Shown here piece by piece: positions 43,880-53,002 of a stretch of DNA of 64,000 nt; position 1 is the stretch's first letter, and each line of letters begins with the position of its first letter. Source of the DNA: Streptomyces fodineus (GTDB lineage: Bacteria > Actinomycetota > Actinomycetes > Streptomycetales > Streptomycetaceae); contig NZ_CP017248.1 in NCBI RefSeq assembly GCF_001735805.1, forward strand, positions 248,001 to 312,000, written 5' to 3'. The position numbers were made by a program, and so were the translations under genes. The notes below the pieces were generated by a model that was not told where the DNA came from, searched no databases, and was given only the letters and a program-made list of their open reading frames with translations.

Positions 43880-44620
43880 CTGCGGCCTCGTCCGCTTCGC
43901 TTCGGCACGAGGGCACCGGTTCGCCGACCGGACGCGTGCCCGGCACGCCGCCGCCCAGGCCCTGCTGAAGGAAGGACACAGCCAATGCTCAATCCATCGA
44001 CAGCTCTAGGGGGAACCTGGCGCACCGTCAAGCAGTTCGCCAACGCCGAGGCGCTGGAGGAGTTGTTCACCGGTCAGTGGCAGAACCGGACCTCCGTCCC
44101 CGATGACGACAGGCCCTGCCTGGACGCCCGCCGGGACTAGGGTTGCACCAGCGCATAGAAGTTGTGGGAAGAGATCGTGCCGCTCGGATACAAGGGCAGT
44201 TACCAGCGGTTTCGCGCTCACCTCCGCGACAAGCGCACCTCACCAGGGCCGGTGACCGCCCGTCCGACCTCGCCCCGGGACCGTCGCCGGGTGGTTCCTG
44301 CGGCACCCGGACACCTTCAGCGAATCCGGGCAGCTCCAGCTCAAGGCCGTCCGGACACACTGCCCCGAACTCGACGCCCTCACCCACCATGTCCGGTCTT
44401 TCGCGACGACGCTGACCGGTCGCCAGGGCGAGCGCCAGCCGGACTGGCTCGGCGCCGTCCGGCAGGACGACCTGCCCAGCCTCCACGTCCTCGTCACGGG
44501 AATCGACCGCGACCGCGATGCTGTCATCGCCGGACTCACCCTGCCCTGGAACTCGGGTCCCGTCGAAGACCAAGTCAGCCGGATCTAGACGCTCAAGCGC
44601 CAGGGCCGGTTTCTCACTTC
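43880..44620 (+). pseudogene. ISL3-family transposase remnant
   Basis: Pieces in order read RFADRTRARHAAAQALLKEG then HSQCSIHRQL (helix-turn-helix), KQFANAEALEELFTGQWQNR and KLWEEIVPLGYKGSYQRFRA. Then come QLQLKAVRTHCPELDALTHH, VRSFATTLTGRQGERQPDWL and GIDRDRDAVIAGLTLPWNSG. This is the ISL3 order, with several stops (TAG at 44138 and 44156) and frameshifts. The catalytic first half is missing. It ends just before the acidic orphan gene. Confidence 0.8.
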
Positions 44621-44647
44621 TTCGGAAACGTGTGTATTCCAAGCCCT

Positions 44648-45253
44648 TCACGAGAAGATGGAGTTGAAGCCACGCATCAGATATCGGCCGTACTCCTCAG
44701 GGTTGTCGTTCGGACCCACTGCGGTCTCGACGGCGACGGTGTCCCCCCAAGCCTGTTCGTTCCCCTTTTCCTGCCGGACCCAGATTCCTTTGCCCTCAGG
44801 GAGCACCGGTTGTGTGAGCTCGGGGAGGGCGAGGCGCCCCCAGTCGATAGTCACTTCGATGTCGTTGGGCCGCTCTGACGCTATTTCCTCAAACTCGTTC
44901 ACGAGGAAGTATTCAAGCCATTCATCCGCATCTTCGTATTGGTTCTCGTCCTCCTCATACTCGCTTCCCGGATGGGGAACGCCCCCTGCTGGCTCCCCGC
45001 CGGGGAGGAAGCTGATTGGGGTGAGTCCGGTAACCTTGACCTGGAGAAACGGGTAGAGGTCCTCCTCCAGCGCCAACCTTCCTGCCTGATAGACCCTCAC
45101 TACGAAGTCGTCGGCCGCTGAGGCCCAGTTGCCGAGCCGGATGTAGTCGAGTGCGGCCTGCTGAATATCTGGAAGGCTGGGGCTGACCTCGATGTCCTCC
45201 CATCCTCCGCCACCTTGATGGAACGATCCTTCGAACACATAGAAGCTGTACAT
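44648..45253 (-). CDS. Acidic orphan protein, unknown function
   Basis: A 201-residue protein starts from the ATG at 45253, with GGAGA four bases upstream. It begins MYSFYVFEGSFHQGGGGWED and has a strongly acidic middle (GSEYEEDENQYEDADEWLEY). It ends TVAVETAVGPNDNPEEYGRY then LMRGFNSIFS. No signal peptide, membrane segment or known domain is evident. Codon use includes more A/T-ending codons than its neighbours, which suggests recent acquisition. Small acidic orphans near mobile DNA are sometimes immunity or anti-restriction proteins, but nothing here proves that. Confidence 0.6.
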   Translation of the reverse strand: MYSFYVFEGSFHQGGGGWEDIEVSPSLPDIQQAALDYIRLGNWASAADDFVVRVYQAGRLALEEDLYPFLQVKVTGLTPISFLPGGEPAGGVPHPGSEYEEDENQYEDADEWLEYFLVNEFEEIASERPNDIEVTIDWGRLALPELTQPVLPEGKGIWVRQEKGNEQAWGDTVAVETAVGPNDNPEEYGRYLMRGFNSIFS

Positions 45254-45592
45254 GCTGTCTCTCCGTGCACGGTGGGCCAGCCCAACCAACCGCCGCAAAC
45301 GCTGGGATGGCACGCTGAAGTAGAGAAACCTGTCTACCAGCCCGCACTGACAAGCGGGCGACGGGTATGGCGCGAACACAGAACGTGACCAAGTACAAGA
45401 GTTGATCCAGAGCCGTGGCCAGCCACCACCCACCGGTCGGCGGCCTCCCCTTCGGCTTATGTGTGTGGCCACGATGCCCGGCCCACGGAAGGCTGGTTCG
45501 CCTCAACTCGACAGCGGACGGCGGAAAGTGACGCGGTCAACGGGCCTTCGGGCCATGCCGGTTCCTCGCCGACGGCCAGATGACGTCTGCGG
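45254..45592. other. No gene seen, upstream of acidic orphan
   Basis: This 339-bp stretch should contain the promoter of the orphan gene. No clear palindrome or coding frame was found. Confidence 0.35.
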
Positions 45593-45859
45593 CTACGACT
45601 CCTCACGGGTATCCAGCTCGAACCACACTGTCTTCCCCCTGCCGCTCGGCGAGTTTCCCCAGGAGGAAGCCAGGGCAGACACGATCACCAGCCCCCGCCC
45701 TCCTTCTGTCTTGTCCTCGTCCGGACCGAGATCCACGAGCATGGCAGGGTGGGAGTCTCTGTCCCGTACCTCTACCCGGAGATGGTGGGGGTAGTACAGC
45801 TTTTGCCTATTTCGACAAAGGATTGCTTTTGCCCCGTTTCTGTGCTTAATCCCAATCAA
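45593..45859 (-). pseudogene. C-terminal half of RsbW-like ATP-binding protein
   Basis: The frame reads YYPHHLRVEVRDRDSHPAML then VDLGPDEDKTEGGRGLVIVS and ALASSWGNSPSGRGKTVWFE. This is the ATP-lid and last strands of the HATPase_c_2 fold used by anti-sigma-factor kinases, with the G2-type motif GGRGLVIV. The first half with the Asn-containing N box is absent. The frame is entered from unrelated sequence, so it is a truncated gene rather than a small protein. Confidence 0.65.
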
Positions 45860-46329
45860 TGGTGATCAGAACCAACCGCAACGTGCTGAGCGGTCTGCCT
45901 TCCGCGTGCCAAGCCGAAGGTGCGTAGGCTGCTGACACGAATTGTTGTCACAGGTGTGGCAGACCGACGGGTTCTTCCCGGCCGAGACGCGGCTCGGAAG
46001 AATGCATGGCTCGTGCTTCGAAATCCCGCCGAAGAAACGCCAACCGCCCCTGGCAGAAGCCGTGTTATAGATCTCTGCCCAGCAGCGGGCGCGAACCGAT
46101 TCGGTGGCCGGCCCGGCGGCCCAATCCACGGCCGGAATGCGCACGGGTGTTGGCTCACCACTGAGGGCGCGCTACTCGTCAGCCCCTTCGGGCCCGCACC
46201 CGTTCACCGCCGTGAGCGGGAACGGTCCAGGCCCGATGTGGATTTCAGGCGGCACCAGACCGGCCGTCATCCAGCGCGGAAACCGGAGCCGGGACAGTGG
46301 GCGCAGGAGGAGGCGGGGCCGATGCCTCT
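45860..46329. other. No gene seen
   Basis: The sequence between the ATPase fragment and the transposase remnant is GC-rich with no domain support. It may include further decayed transposase sequence on the minus strand. Confidence 0.35.
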
Positions 46330-46715
46330 CTGCCCGAGGTCTGCGGGCTCGACGGGTGCGCGGTCGCTCGGCGCGGGCCCGCAGCGTCTCACTGATGCTG
46401 CCTGAGTCGTACTCACCCGCTCCCCCAGTCCTGTTCGAAATCGCCGCACATCGTGCGCACCGTAGGCACAGGTCCGCCGACATCCAGGCGGCAGCGGACC
46501 GCATCCGCCGTCTGCCGACGGTCCGTGAGGTTCTCCGCATATTGCAGTACCGACACGAGAGCCAGCTGAGCAGGCGAAAGCCCACGCGGCCTGTCAGCGG
46601 GATACCAGCCGGCGAAGTCGGCGTCCGCGAACAAGCCATCCAGCCGACCGAGCACCCACATCGCGGCCGTGCCATGCGGATTGCCGGCCCGCGCCATCCG
46701 CACCGTCAACGGCGG
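46330..46715 (-). pseudogene. IS1182-like transposase N-terminal remnant
   Basis: The minus-strand frame reads NPHGTAAMWVLGRLDGLFAD then ADFAGWYPADRPRGLSPAQL and ALVSVLQYAENLTDRRQTAD. This is the conserved start of IS1182/IS5-like transposases. A later scrap in another frame (SISETLRARAE) fits the region about 130 residues further on. The catalytic core is missing. Confidence 0.65.
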
Positions 46716-46739
46716 AATCAATCGCCCTGAACCCGACGG

Positions 46740-47084
46740 CCCGCCGCAGGAGCGCCGGGTCCGAGCGTGATCTTGAGCTGGATCTTGTACCAGTGGTGCG
46801 GGAGCATCGTGACGCCGGTCGTCGGACCGGGGGAAGACCGAGTGAATGTTCTTCGGACCAGGTCAAGGTGCACGCCTGCCAGCGGTGCGTCATCGGGTTG
46901 AGCCGGCTGACGGTGAACCCGCGGTCGGTGCCTGCGACCCGGCTACCACGGCGTCGGTCAGGGCCCGGTGGATGACGTCGGTGACGCACCACATAACCGG
47001 GTAGTCGTCGACTTCGCAGAACTCGGAAAGCGCGGCCAGGAACGTCATCCGTAGCCCGACAGCCGGGTCGATCGGCTCGGGCAT
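46740..47084 (-). pseudogene. Decayed gene of unknown family
   Basis: From the ATG at 47084 the frame reads PEPIDPAVGLRMTFLAALSE then FCEVDDYPVMWCVTDVIHRA and LTDAVV before losing character. A second frame gives VHLDLVRRTFTRSSPGPTTG then LPHHWYKIQLKITLGPGAPA. Both stretches look like real protein, but the joined product matches nothing I know. It is probably a frameshifted gene or two fused scraps. Confidence 0.35.
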
Positions 47085-47200
47085 CCCATCATCCTGCCGC
47101 CCTTCGGCCCTGACCCTGGCCCCAGCTTTTCGGCAGACCGCCAAGTCCGTACAGAAGACCTACCGCAGCCGCACGCTTTCACCCGCGCGGCTTCGCTCCC

Positions 47201-48393
47201 CTACGCCACCGTGTGCGGCACCCAGACGGTGGCGTGGAACGGGCCGTTGGCAGTGGACGCGCCAGCAGGCGGAAGGGCTGCGCTGCCCGCGACGACGCCA
47301 TGGCAGTTGACCTGCGTCGCGGAGGAGTTGAGGCCGCCGAGGGAGGCCAGGTAGGTGAAGTCGCCGTCGTCGACGCGGGCGACGAAGGCGAAGGAGTTGG
47401 GGGCGAAGTTGTCACCGACCATGACGTTCCCGGCGATCTGCTTGACCTCGGTGACACCACGCCCTGAGCCGATCATGGCACTCGTGTGTGTCATGAGGTC
47501 GAACGACCTGGAGAGCAAGCTGTCGCTGCCGACCACAGTGCTCCCGCTGATCAGCTGGGCGGTCAGGAAGTGGGACCCCAGGTCCGTGCGGATGCCGGTG
47601 CGGAGGTCGTAGGCGTATCCGGTGAGGCCGTTGCCGGCCGTTCGAGACTGACCGACCACGGTTGAACCGCTGACGTCGTTGGCTGTGCTGGAGCTTCCGC
47701 CGAGGGTGCCGAGATCGGTCATCGTCCGGGTGCGCAGGCTGTACGCGAACCCGTGCTTTGTGGTGGCCGGCATGTTCGGCAGGGAGGAGCTGCCCACGAC
47801 GATCGCACCGCTGACGGCCGCCGCGGTGCTGTCGCCCGACGCCCCGGCGAGGCTGCCGAGATCGGTCATGGTCCGGGTGCGCAGGCTGTACGCGAACGCG
47901 TGGGTCACCACGTCGCCGGACAGCGACGACGTTCCCACCACGGTGTCACCGTTGAGGCCGGTGATGTTGGTGCTGCTGCCGCCGAGAGTGCCGATGTCGA
48001 TGAGCCGGCGGGTCCGGACGTTGTAGGCGAAGCCATGAGTCGGGCCGTCGGTGGAGAGGTCTGACTCCCCGACGACGTAGTCCCCCTCCACGCCGGTCGC
48101 GTGGCTGGAGCCCCCAGCGTGCCGAGATCGGTCATGGTGTGTCTGCGCAGGTCGTATGCGAAGGCGTGCTCGGCGGCGTCGCCGCTCGTCAGTGAGCTCC
48201 CGACGACCGTGTTGCCGTCGATGGCGGTGGCCTCGCTGCGGGTACCGCCCAGGGTGCCGAGGTCCTGCACGGTGTACTGCACGGACCCCGCCGCCGACTC
48301 GGCCGACGACGTGTCAGCCCCGTACGCCGGACCGGCGCCCACGGCGAGCAGACCCGCGCCCACCAGAATCCAGGCACGTAAACGTATGCGCAT
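47201..48393 (-). pseudogene. Secreted HAF-repeat protein, one-base frameshift
   Basis: From the ATG at 48393 the product starts with a Sec signal (MRIRLRAWILVGAGLLAVGA then GPAYGADTSS). Extracellular HAF-type repeats follow, each with the pattern D(L/I)GTLGG, a GxxVVG strand and HAFAYxLRTRTM. In a G-run at about 48114-48118 one G is missing, so the first frame ends as nonsense. The next frame continues HATGVEGDYVVGESDLSTDG and five or six more repeats to WVPHTVA at 47201. With the G restored it would be a propeller-like secreted protein of about 395 residues. A true mutation, a phase-variable tract or a base-calling error are all possible. Confidence 0.75.
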
Positions 48394-48889
48394 GATGCCC
48401 CCTGCAATGATCGATCGGGACGAGCACGGTTCGGCAGACCGCTGTGCCCTCCCCAGGCACGGGCCGACCGGATGTCGCACAGCCTTCACTTGTACATCAG
48501 TTCCGATCGGCCAGGCAGTGGGCGGTCGGCCACAAATAGGAGGTTCGTGACCTCGCCGTCAGGGAAGCTGCGCTCCTGAACGGAAAGTCCCAGCCGTTGG
48601 CGACGGGAAGGGCTTGTTGCCCTCCGTGCGTCTGGGCAGCGTCATCGGGCAGTCGGCCACCGCGTGACCTGGCGCCCGAGGGGCTTTGAGCCGGCGGACG
48701 AGGTCGCGTGGTGGGGACGAGCCGCATGTCCGGGCCGATCTCGGCCAGCGGACGGCACGCGCCGCCCCTGCGACTCCGCGCACCGCTTGCACAGGTAGAT
48801 ACGCGCCTCCGCCGTGGCGCTCGTCGAGGCGTACAGCGCAACCTCCCACGGTGGGGCAGCTCCGGTGGCGGGGGCCTGTTTTTGCCGCT

Positions 48890-49165
48890 GGATGCGGCGT
48901 GGACGTGCTCGCGGATGCCCTCGGCGTAAATGAGCCAGATCGACACTTTTGCGGCGCGGGCGACTGCGGCGAAAGAGATCGGCTCGTCGTCGTCCAGCAT
49001 GAGCCGGATGGTGTCGAGCACACGTTGGCGTTTGAGGAGGCTGGCCCATCTCCCGAGCTTTCTCGCGGTCGGCCCGCAGGCTGTTGGCGTGGTCGTCGAT
49101 CGCGGGCAGGTAGGACGGGTCTGGACCGGAGAACCCGCGGCCTGAGCACTGGAAGCGGATCAGGC
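48890..49165 (-). pseudogene. Remnant of tyrosine-recombinase/DUF6262 module
   Basis: The first frame reads CLIRFQCSGRGFSGPDPSYL then PAIDDHANSLRADREKARE, the end of a tyrosine-type site-specific recombinase. The second, fused in another frame, reads RQRVLDTIRLMLDDDEPISF then AAVARAAKVSIWLIYAEGIR EHVHAA split across the join, the start of DUF6262. In intact actinobacterial elements these two genes are adjacent. The join shows an integrative element that has been almost completely deleted. Confidence 0.6.
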
Positions 49166-49285
49166 ATACGTGTCCGCCGGCCTTGTCGTTGGTCGGTTCG
49201 GTTCAGCCGCCGAACGGAACAGCGGCCGACCGGCTCCCGCCCTGGACCAGGTGCGTGCTGGGGCGTTCTTCCGTACCGATCAGGC

Positions 49286-49957
49286 CTATCCGACCGCCTG
49301 CTCACCCTTGACGACGGTGAAGGCGATGCCGCCCAGTTGCGAGGTGAGGTAGCGGTGCAAGGCCGCTGAGGCGCTGCCCGCTTGGCTGGTCTGCAGTTGG
49401 ATGCCGGAATGGTCCGTTGCCGGGCCGATCTGGTATACGGGGAACCCTGCGATCGTCGGGCCGCTGTGTGCCATGAGCCTGCGGACGGCCGTCTGCAGTG
49501 TCCGCTCGGAGTAGCGGCAGGCAAGGATGTCGAGCCGGTTGAGGTCGACGGCCGGGTGGGCACGCTTGGCCGCCCGCGCGAGCAGCCTCCCGCGCGCCAC
49601 GTCCGTGACACACAGCGCCACCCGTCCCGGGGTGTAGCCGTCGATCACCGTGCCGAAGATGTCCGAGTACGCGGCGTTGAACTCCTCGTCGCCGACGGCC
49701 TGTGCAAGGGCCTGTGCCTGCGCGGTGTCGTCGGATGCGCCACTGCCCGCAGAGGGTGAGGCCGCGCTCTGCCCGTGCACGCCTTCCGGACAGGAAGCGC
49801 TCATCCCGCCGCTCGAACTCCTGCTGCCCGCCGAGGACGCAGACGTAGTGCCAGCAGACGGCGTCCGCGCCGCCGAGTTCCCCAGCGAAGACCCGGCGCA
49901 CGCCGCAGTGGCAGCCAACATCCCCGCACAGAGCGTCAGAGCAACAGCGCGCCTCAT
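49286..49957 (-). CDS. Putative lipoprotein, unknown function
   Basis: A 223-residue protein from the ATG at 49957, with GAAGAAGGA five bases upstream. The N-terminus is a lipoprotein signal (MRRAVALTLCAGMLAATAAC) with the lipobox ending at Cys20. A Ser/Gly-rich linker follows. The globular part reads AQALAQAVGDEEFNAAYSDI, FGTVIDGYTPGRVALCVTDV, RLDILACRYSERTLQTAVRR and GPTIAGFPVYQIGPATDHSG. It should be anchored to the outer face of the cytoplasmic membrane. I recognise no enzyme family. Two internal Cys residues (LCVTD, LACRY) could form a disulfide. Confidence 0.7.
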   Translation of the reverse strand: MRRAVALTLCAGMLAATAACAGSSLGNSAARTPSAGTTSASSAGSRSSSGGMSASCPEGVHGQSAASPSAGSGASDDTAQAQALAQAVGDEEFNAAYSDIFGTVIDGYTPGRVALCVTDVARGRLLARAAKRAHPAVDLNRLDILACRYSERTLQTAVRRLMAHSGPTIAGFPVYQIGPATDHSGIQLQTSQAGSASAALHRYLTSQLGGIAFTVVKGEQAVG

Positions 49958-51256
49958 GGTGTCCTTCTTCCGCCCGTGGTCCCGACCAAGCGCAGCCGCT
50001 CCCAACCAGGCCCCGAGACGCCGCGACACGATGGCGCGCAGTGTAGCGAGTTCGAAATGGCTCACGACCGCCCGTGCCCAGTGGCGGCGCGCAACGCGGC
50101 GGCGGCGCGCGATGCACATCGGAGCCTCACGGATGCGCGACACCTTCGCCCGCCGTAGTGGCCGTGCCTTGTCCTGCCGGCACTCGTGCTCGTGGCCCGG
50201 CCGCCATCGTGACCGCGCTGCTGCTCACCCATGGCGTCCCCGATGCCTGGTGGCCCCAGACCGGCCACGCCTTCCACTCGCCCCGGGGCACGGCCACACC
50301 CAACGACCCCTGCGACCTGGTCCTCGGCCCCGCCCGGGACTACTTGGCGGGACACGCCATGGCGGGCGACCGGGGACCTCGGCAGCCTGTCGCCCGCGCG
50401 GTGATCCCGGCGGATCGCTTCGAACGGGAGGGGATTTCCGGCGGTGGCGGATCCTGGGGCGGGACGCGGTCGTCTTCCCCGAGGTGGTGGCCGGGCGCAA
50501 GGGCGGCTCCACTTGTAGAGCCGAACGTGGCTCATACAGATGCCACAACCTCGAATCCACTTCAGACTCCGGGAAGTCGCGATCCACTTTTGTGAGCCGG
50601 AGATCTCGGTGAGCTGCAGGAGGTACCGCCCGTCCACCGGCGCCGGTACGGGGCGTCGCTGCCGATCAGCGCGCCTCGCGCCCGTGGCCAGCAAGGAACT
50701 GTCCCCCGCGGCCAACGCCACAGGAGACCGCCCGGCGCATCGGCGCACCACCTGCGACGCTCATCCCGGGTGCCCGGCACCTGACGATGATCTCCAGCCC
50801 TGAGGCGGTCGCGACGGCCGTGGACAGGCTCACGGCGGCATCGATCACGGCATCTCGGTAACTCCGCCGCTACGCCGGTGCGTACGTCAAGGGTCAGCTG
50901 TCCAGGCCACCTCATCAGTAGTGGCTGTGCTGGATCCATCGGTCACCGCCCCGGCCGGTGGGCCGCGGTCCGGGCGGATCTCTCCTCGTAGCGGTCATGC
51001 ACGGGAGCACCCTCGACCCCGACCTGCGACGCTGCCCGGTCGAGATCGCACGCCTCGCCCTGTAGTCTCCGGCGCCACCTTCGTCACCATGCCGGTATCG
51101 GCGGTCAGCCTGGGCTGCATCGACATGGTCAGTTCCACGCCGACCACGGCGGCGAGCGGCAGGAACGCCGGCCCCGTGCGTACCTGCTCGCAAACGCCGT
51201 TTCCTCGGCCCCCTCCGACCAGTACCCTGTTCGCCACTGTGCGTGAGGATCTGCCG
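49958..51256. other. About 1.3 kb with no firmly supported gene
   Basis: A plus-strand frame at about 50190-50400 reads AAIVTALLLTHGVPDAWWPQ then GHAFHSPRGTATPNDPCDLV and GPARDYLAGHAMAG. It looks like part of a real protein but has no start with ribosome site and no family. A minus-strand stretch at 50780-50880 (AAVSLSTAVATASGLEIIVR) is similar in quality. The rest is uninformative. Confidence 0.35.
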
Positions 51257-53002
51257 ATGCTACGCGGGGGAACAAGGCGGATGAGTGTCCGGGAATTGAA
51301 GCCTGAGGGCCGGCAGCCGGTGCGGGCCGAGGACGAGGACGAGCAGCGGCGGCTGTCGGTGTTCCACCTCGTCGGCCTGGCGGCTGGGGGCATGATCGGT
51401 TCCGGCTGGCTGCTGGGCGCGGACGACGCGTTCCGCCGGGCCGGTTCGGACGCCTACCTGGCCTGGGTGTTCGGCGGCCTGCTCATGCTGCTGATCGCCG
51501 CGGTCATGGTCGAATTGGGCACCGTCGCCCCCAAGACCGGCGGGCTGATATTCCTGCCGCTGCAGAGCAGCGGCGCGCTGGTGGCGACGGTGGTCGCGGC
51601 CGGCCTGTGGATCTTCTACGCGATCAACCTCTCCAGTGAGGCCGTCGCGATGACGAGGGGCCTGTCCTGGAAGGTCCACGGGCTCCTGGACTCCTCCCAG
51701 GCGCTCACCCTCACAGGCTGGGGCTACGCGCTGGTGTTCATGGCGGCGATCTCCGCGGTGAACCTGGTGGCCCCGCGGATCTTCTTCAGGATCAACTCCT
51801 GGCTGACGGTGGTGAAGGTCATCGTCCCTGTCCTGACCGTCGCGCTGCTGATCGCCGCCGGCTTCGACCACCCAAGTCCCCACGCGAGTGGCGGCGGCAC
51901 CGGAAAAGGCCCCGGCGCCGCCTTGGCAGCGGTCGTCGGCAGTGGCGTGATCTTCGCCTACGTCGGCTTCCAGGGACCGCTGGACTTCGCCGGGAACATC
52001 AAGCGGTGGGGACGGGGAATCGGCGAGGCGGCCCGGCTCCGAAGGGCGGTCTTCGGAACGATCGTCGGGGCGATGGTCCTGTACATATCGCTTCAGGTCG
52101 TCTTCACGAAGTATCAGGCGTCCTACTGGAGTCCGGCCGGCATCGAGCCGTCGCCCTATGCGCAGTTCGCCTTCGCCCTCTCCCTGTGGTGGCTCGGGTG
52201 GCTGCTCAGGATCGGCGCCGTGATCTCACCCATGGGCGCGGGACTCGTCTTCGCCCATGCGCTCACCCGCGAGGTGGCAGCGCTCAGCCGGGCCCATCTC
52301 ACGCACCGCGGGCTGCAAACCGCCCGCAAGGCCTCCCTGAAGCGGCGGTACGACGTGTACTGGCTGGTCCTGGTCGTCGACTTCTTCGTCGCGAGCGTCG
52401 CGTTGCTGGCGGTCGGCGGCAGCTGGAGCTCTCTCGTCGCGATCACCGGAGTCCTGACGCTGGTCGTCTACGCCGTCCCGGGCGTCGTCCTCGTGTCGCT
52501 CCGCGATCACCTGACCGGCTGGTCCCGCCTGCGGCGCGGCGCCCGCGAGGTCCTGGCGCGTACCGGTTTCGCGCTGATCGCGCTGATCCTCTACGGGGCG
52601 GGCTGGGCCCCCTTGTGGCGGGGCATGGCGACCCTCACGGTGGGCTGCGCCCTGCTGCTGTGCCTGCCGATCCTCGCCCGGTGGCTGCCCGCCTTCGGCC
52701 GGATGTACGACGCCAAGGTGCACGTGACACTGTTCCGGCACTGGCGCACCAGCTCCGCCGCCCAGGCCGGACTCTGGCTGATCGGTCATCTCGCGGTGCT
52801 GACGCTGCTGACACTGCTGGGCGATTCCTCGGTCAGAGTCCTCCCCAAGCTCCTCGGGGGCTTCCTGGCCGTCGCTGCGGCGCTCGCGGCCTTCGAGGGC
52901 CTGGTCGACGCGTCCAGACGCCACATGACCGAAGTGGCGCCCATGCTGCCGACCCCGGGCACCGGCCGCCCCGCCGCGGCCGCTAACGCAGCGAACGAAT
53001 GA
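51257..53002 (+). CDS. APC-superfamily amino-acid permease
   Basis: A 581-residue membrane protein from the ATG at 51257, with GAGGA seven bases upstream; the ATG at 51281 is also possible. About twelve membrane segments are visible. They begin VFHLVGLAAGGMIGSGWLLG, the TM1 glycine-rich substrate-binding segment of amino-acid/polyamine/organocation transporters. TM6-like VVGSGVIFAYVGFQGPLDFA follows, with charged loops LRRAVFG and LKRRYDVY. It imports or exchanges an amino acid or amine at the cytoplasmic membrane. Its 3' end overlaps the convergent 573-residue gene by 20 bases. Confidence 0.88.
   Translation: MLRGGTRRMSVRELKPEGRQPVRAEDEDEQRRLSVFHLVGLAAGGMIGSGWLLGADDAFRRAGSDAYLAWVFGGLLMLLIAAVMVELGTVAPKTGGLIFLPLQSSGALVATVVAAGLWIFYAINLSSEAVAMTRGLSWKVHGLLDSSQALTLTGWGYALVFMAAISAVNLVAPRIFFRINSWLTVVKVIVPVLTVALLIAAGFDHPSPHASGGGTGKGPGAALAAVVGSGVIFAYVGFQGPLDFAGNIKRWGRGIGEAARLRRAVFGTIVGAMVLYISLQVVFTKYQASYWSPAGIEPSPYAQFAFALSLWWLGWLLRIGAVISPMGAGLVFAHALTREVAALSRAHLTHRGLQTARKASLKRRYDVYWLVLVVDFFVASVALLAVGGSWSSLVAITGVLTLVVYAVPGVVLVSLRDHLTGWSRLRRGAREVLARTGFALIALILYGAGWAPLWRGMATLTVGCALLLCLPILARWLPAFGRMYDAKVHVTLFRHWRTSSAAQAGLWLIGHLAVLTLLTLLGDSSVRVLPKLLGGFLAVAAALAAFEGLVDASRRHMTEVAPMLPTPGTGRPAAAANAANE

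Noticed and set aside
50074..50595. Plus-strand frame of 173 codons
   Set aside because: Only the middle looks like protein. There is no start with ribosome site, and the end is low complexity. It is mentioned only in the intergenic note.
51257..53002. APC permease as a functional member of the caspase cassette
   Set aside because: It is convergent and merely overlaps the 3' end of the 573-aa gene by 20 bases. There is no evidence of co-regulation.
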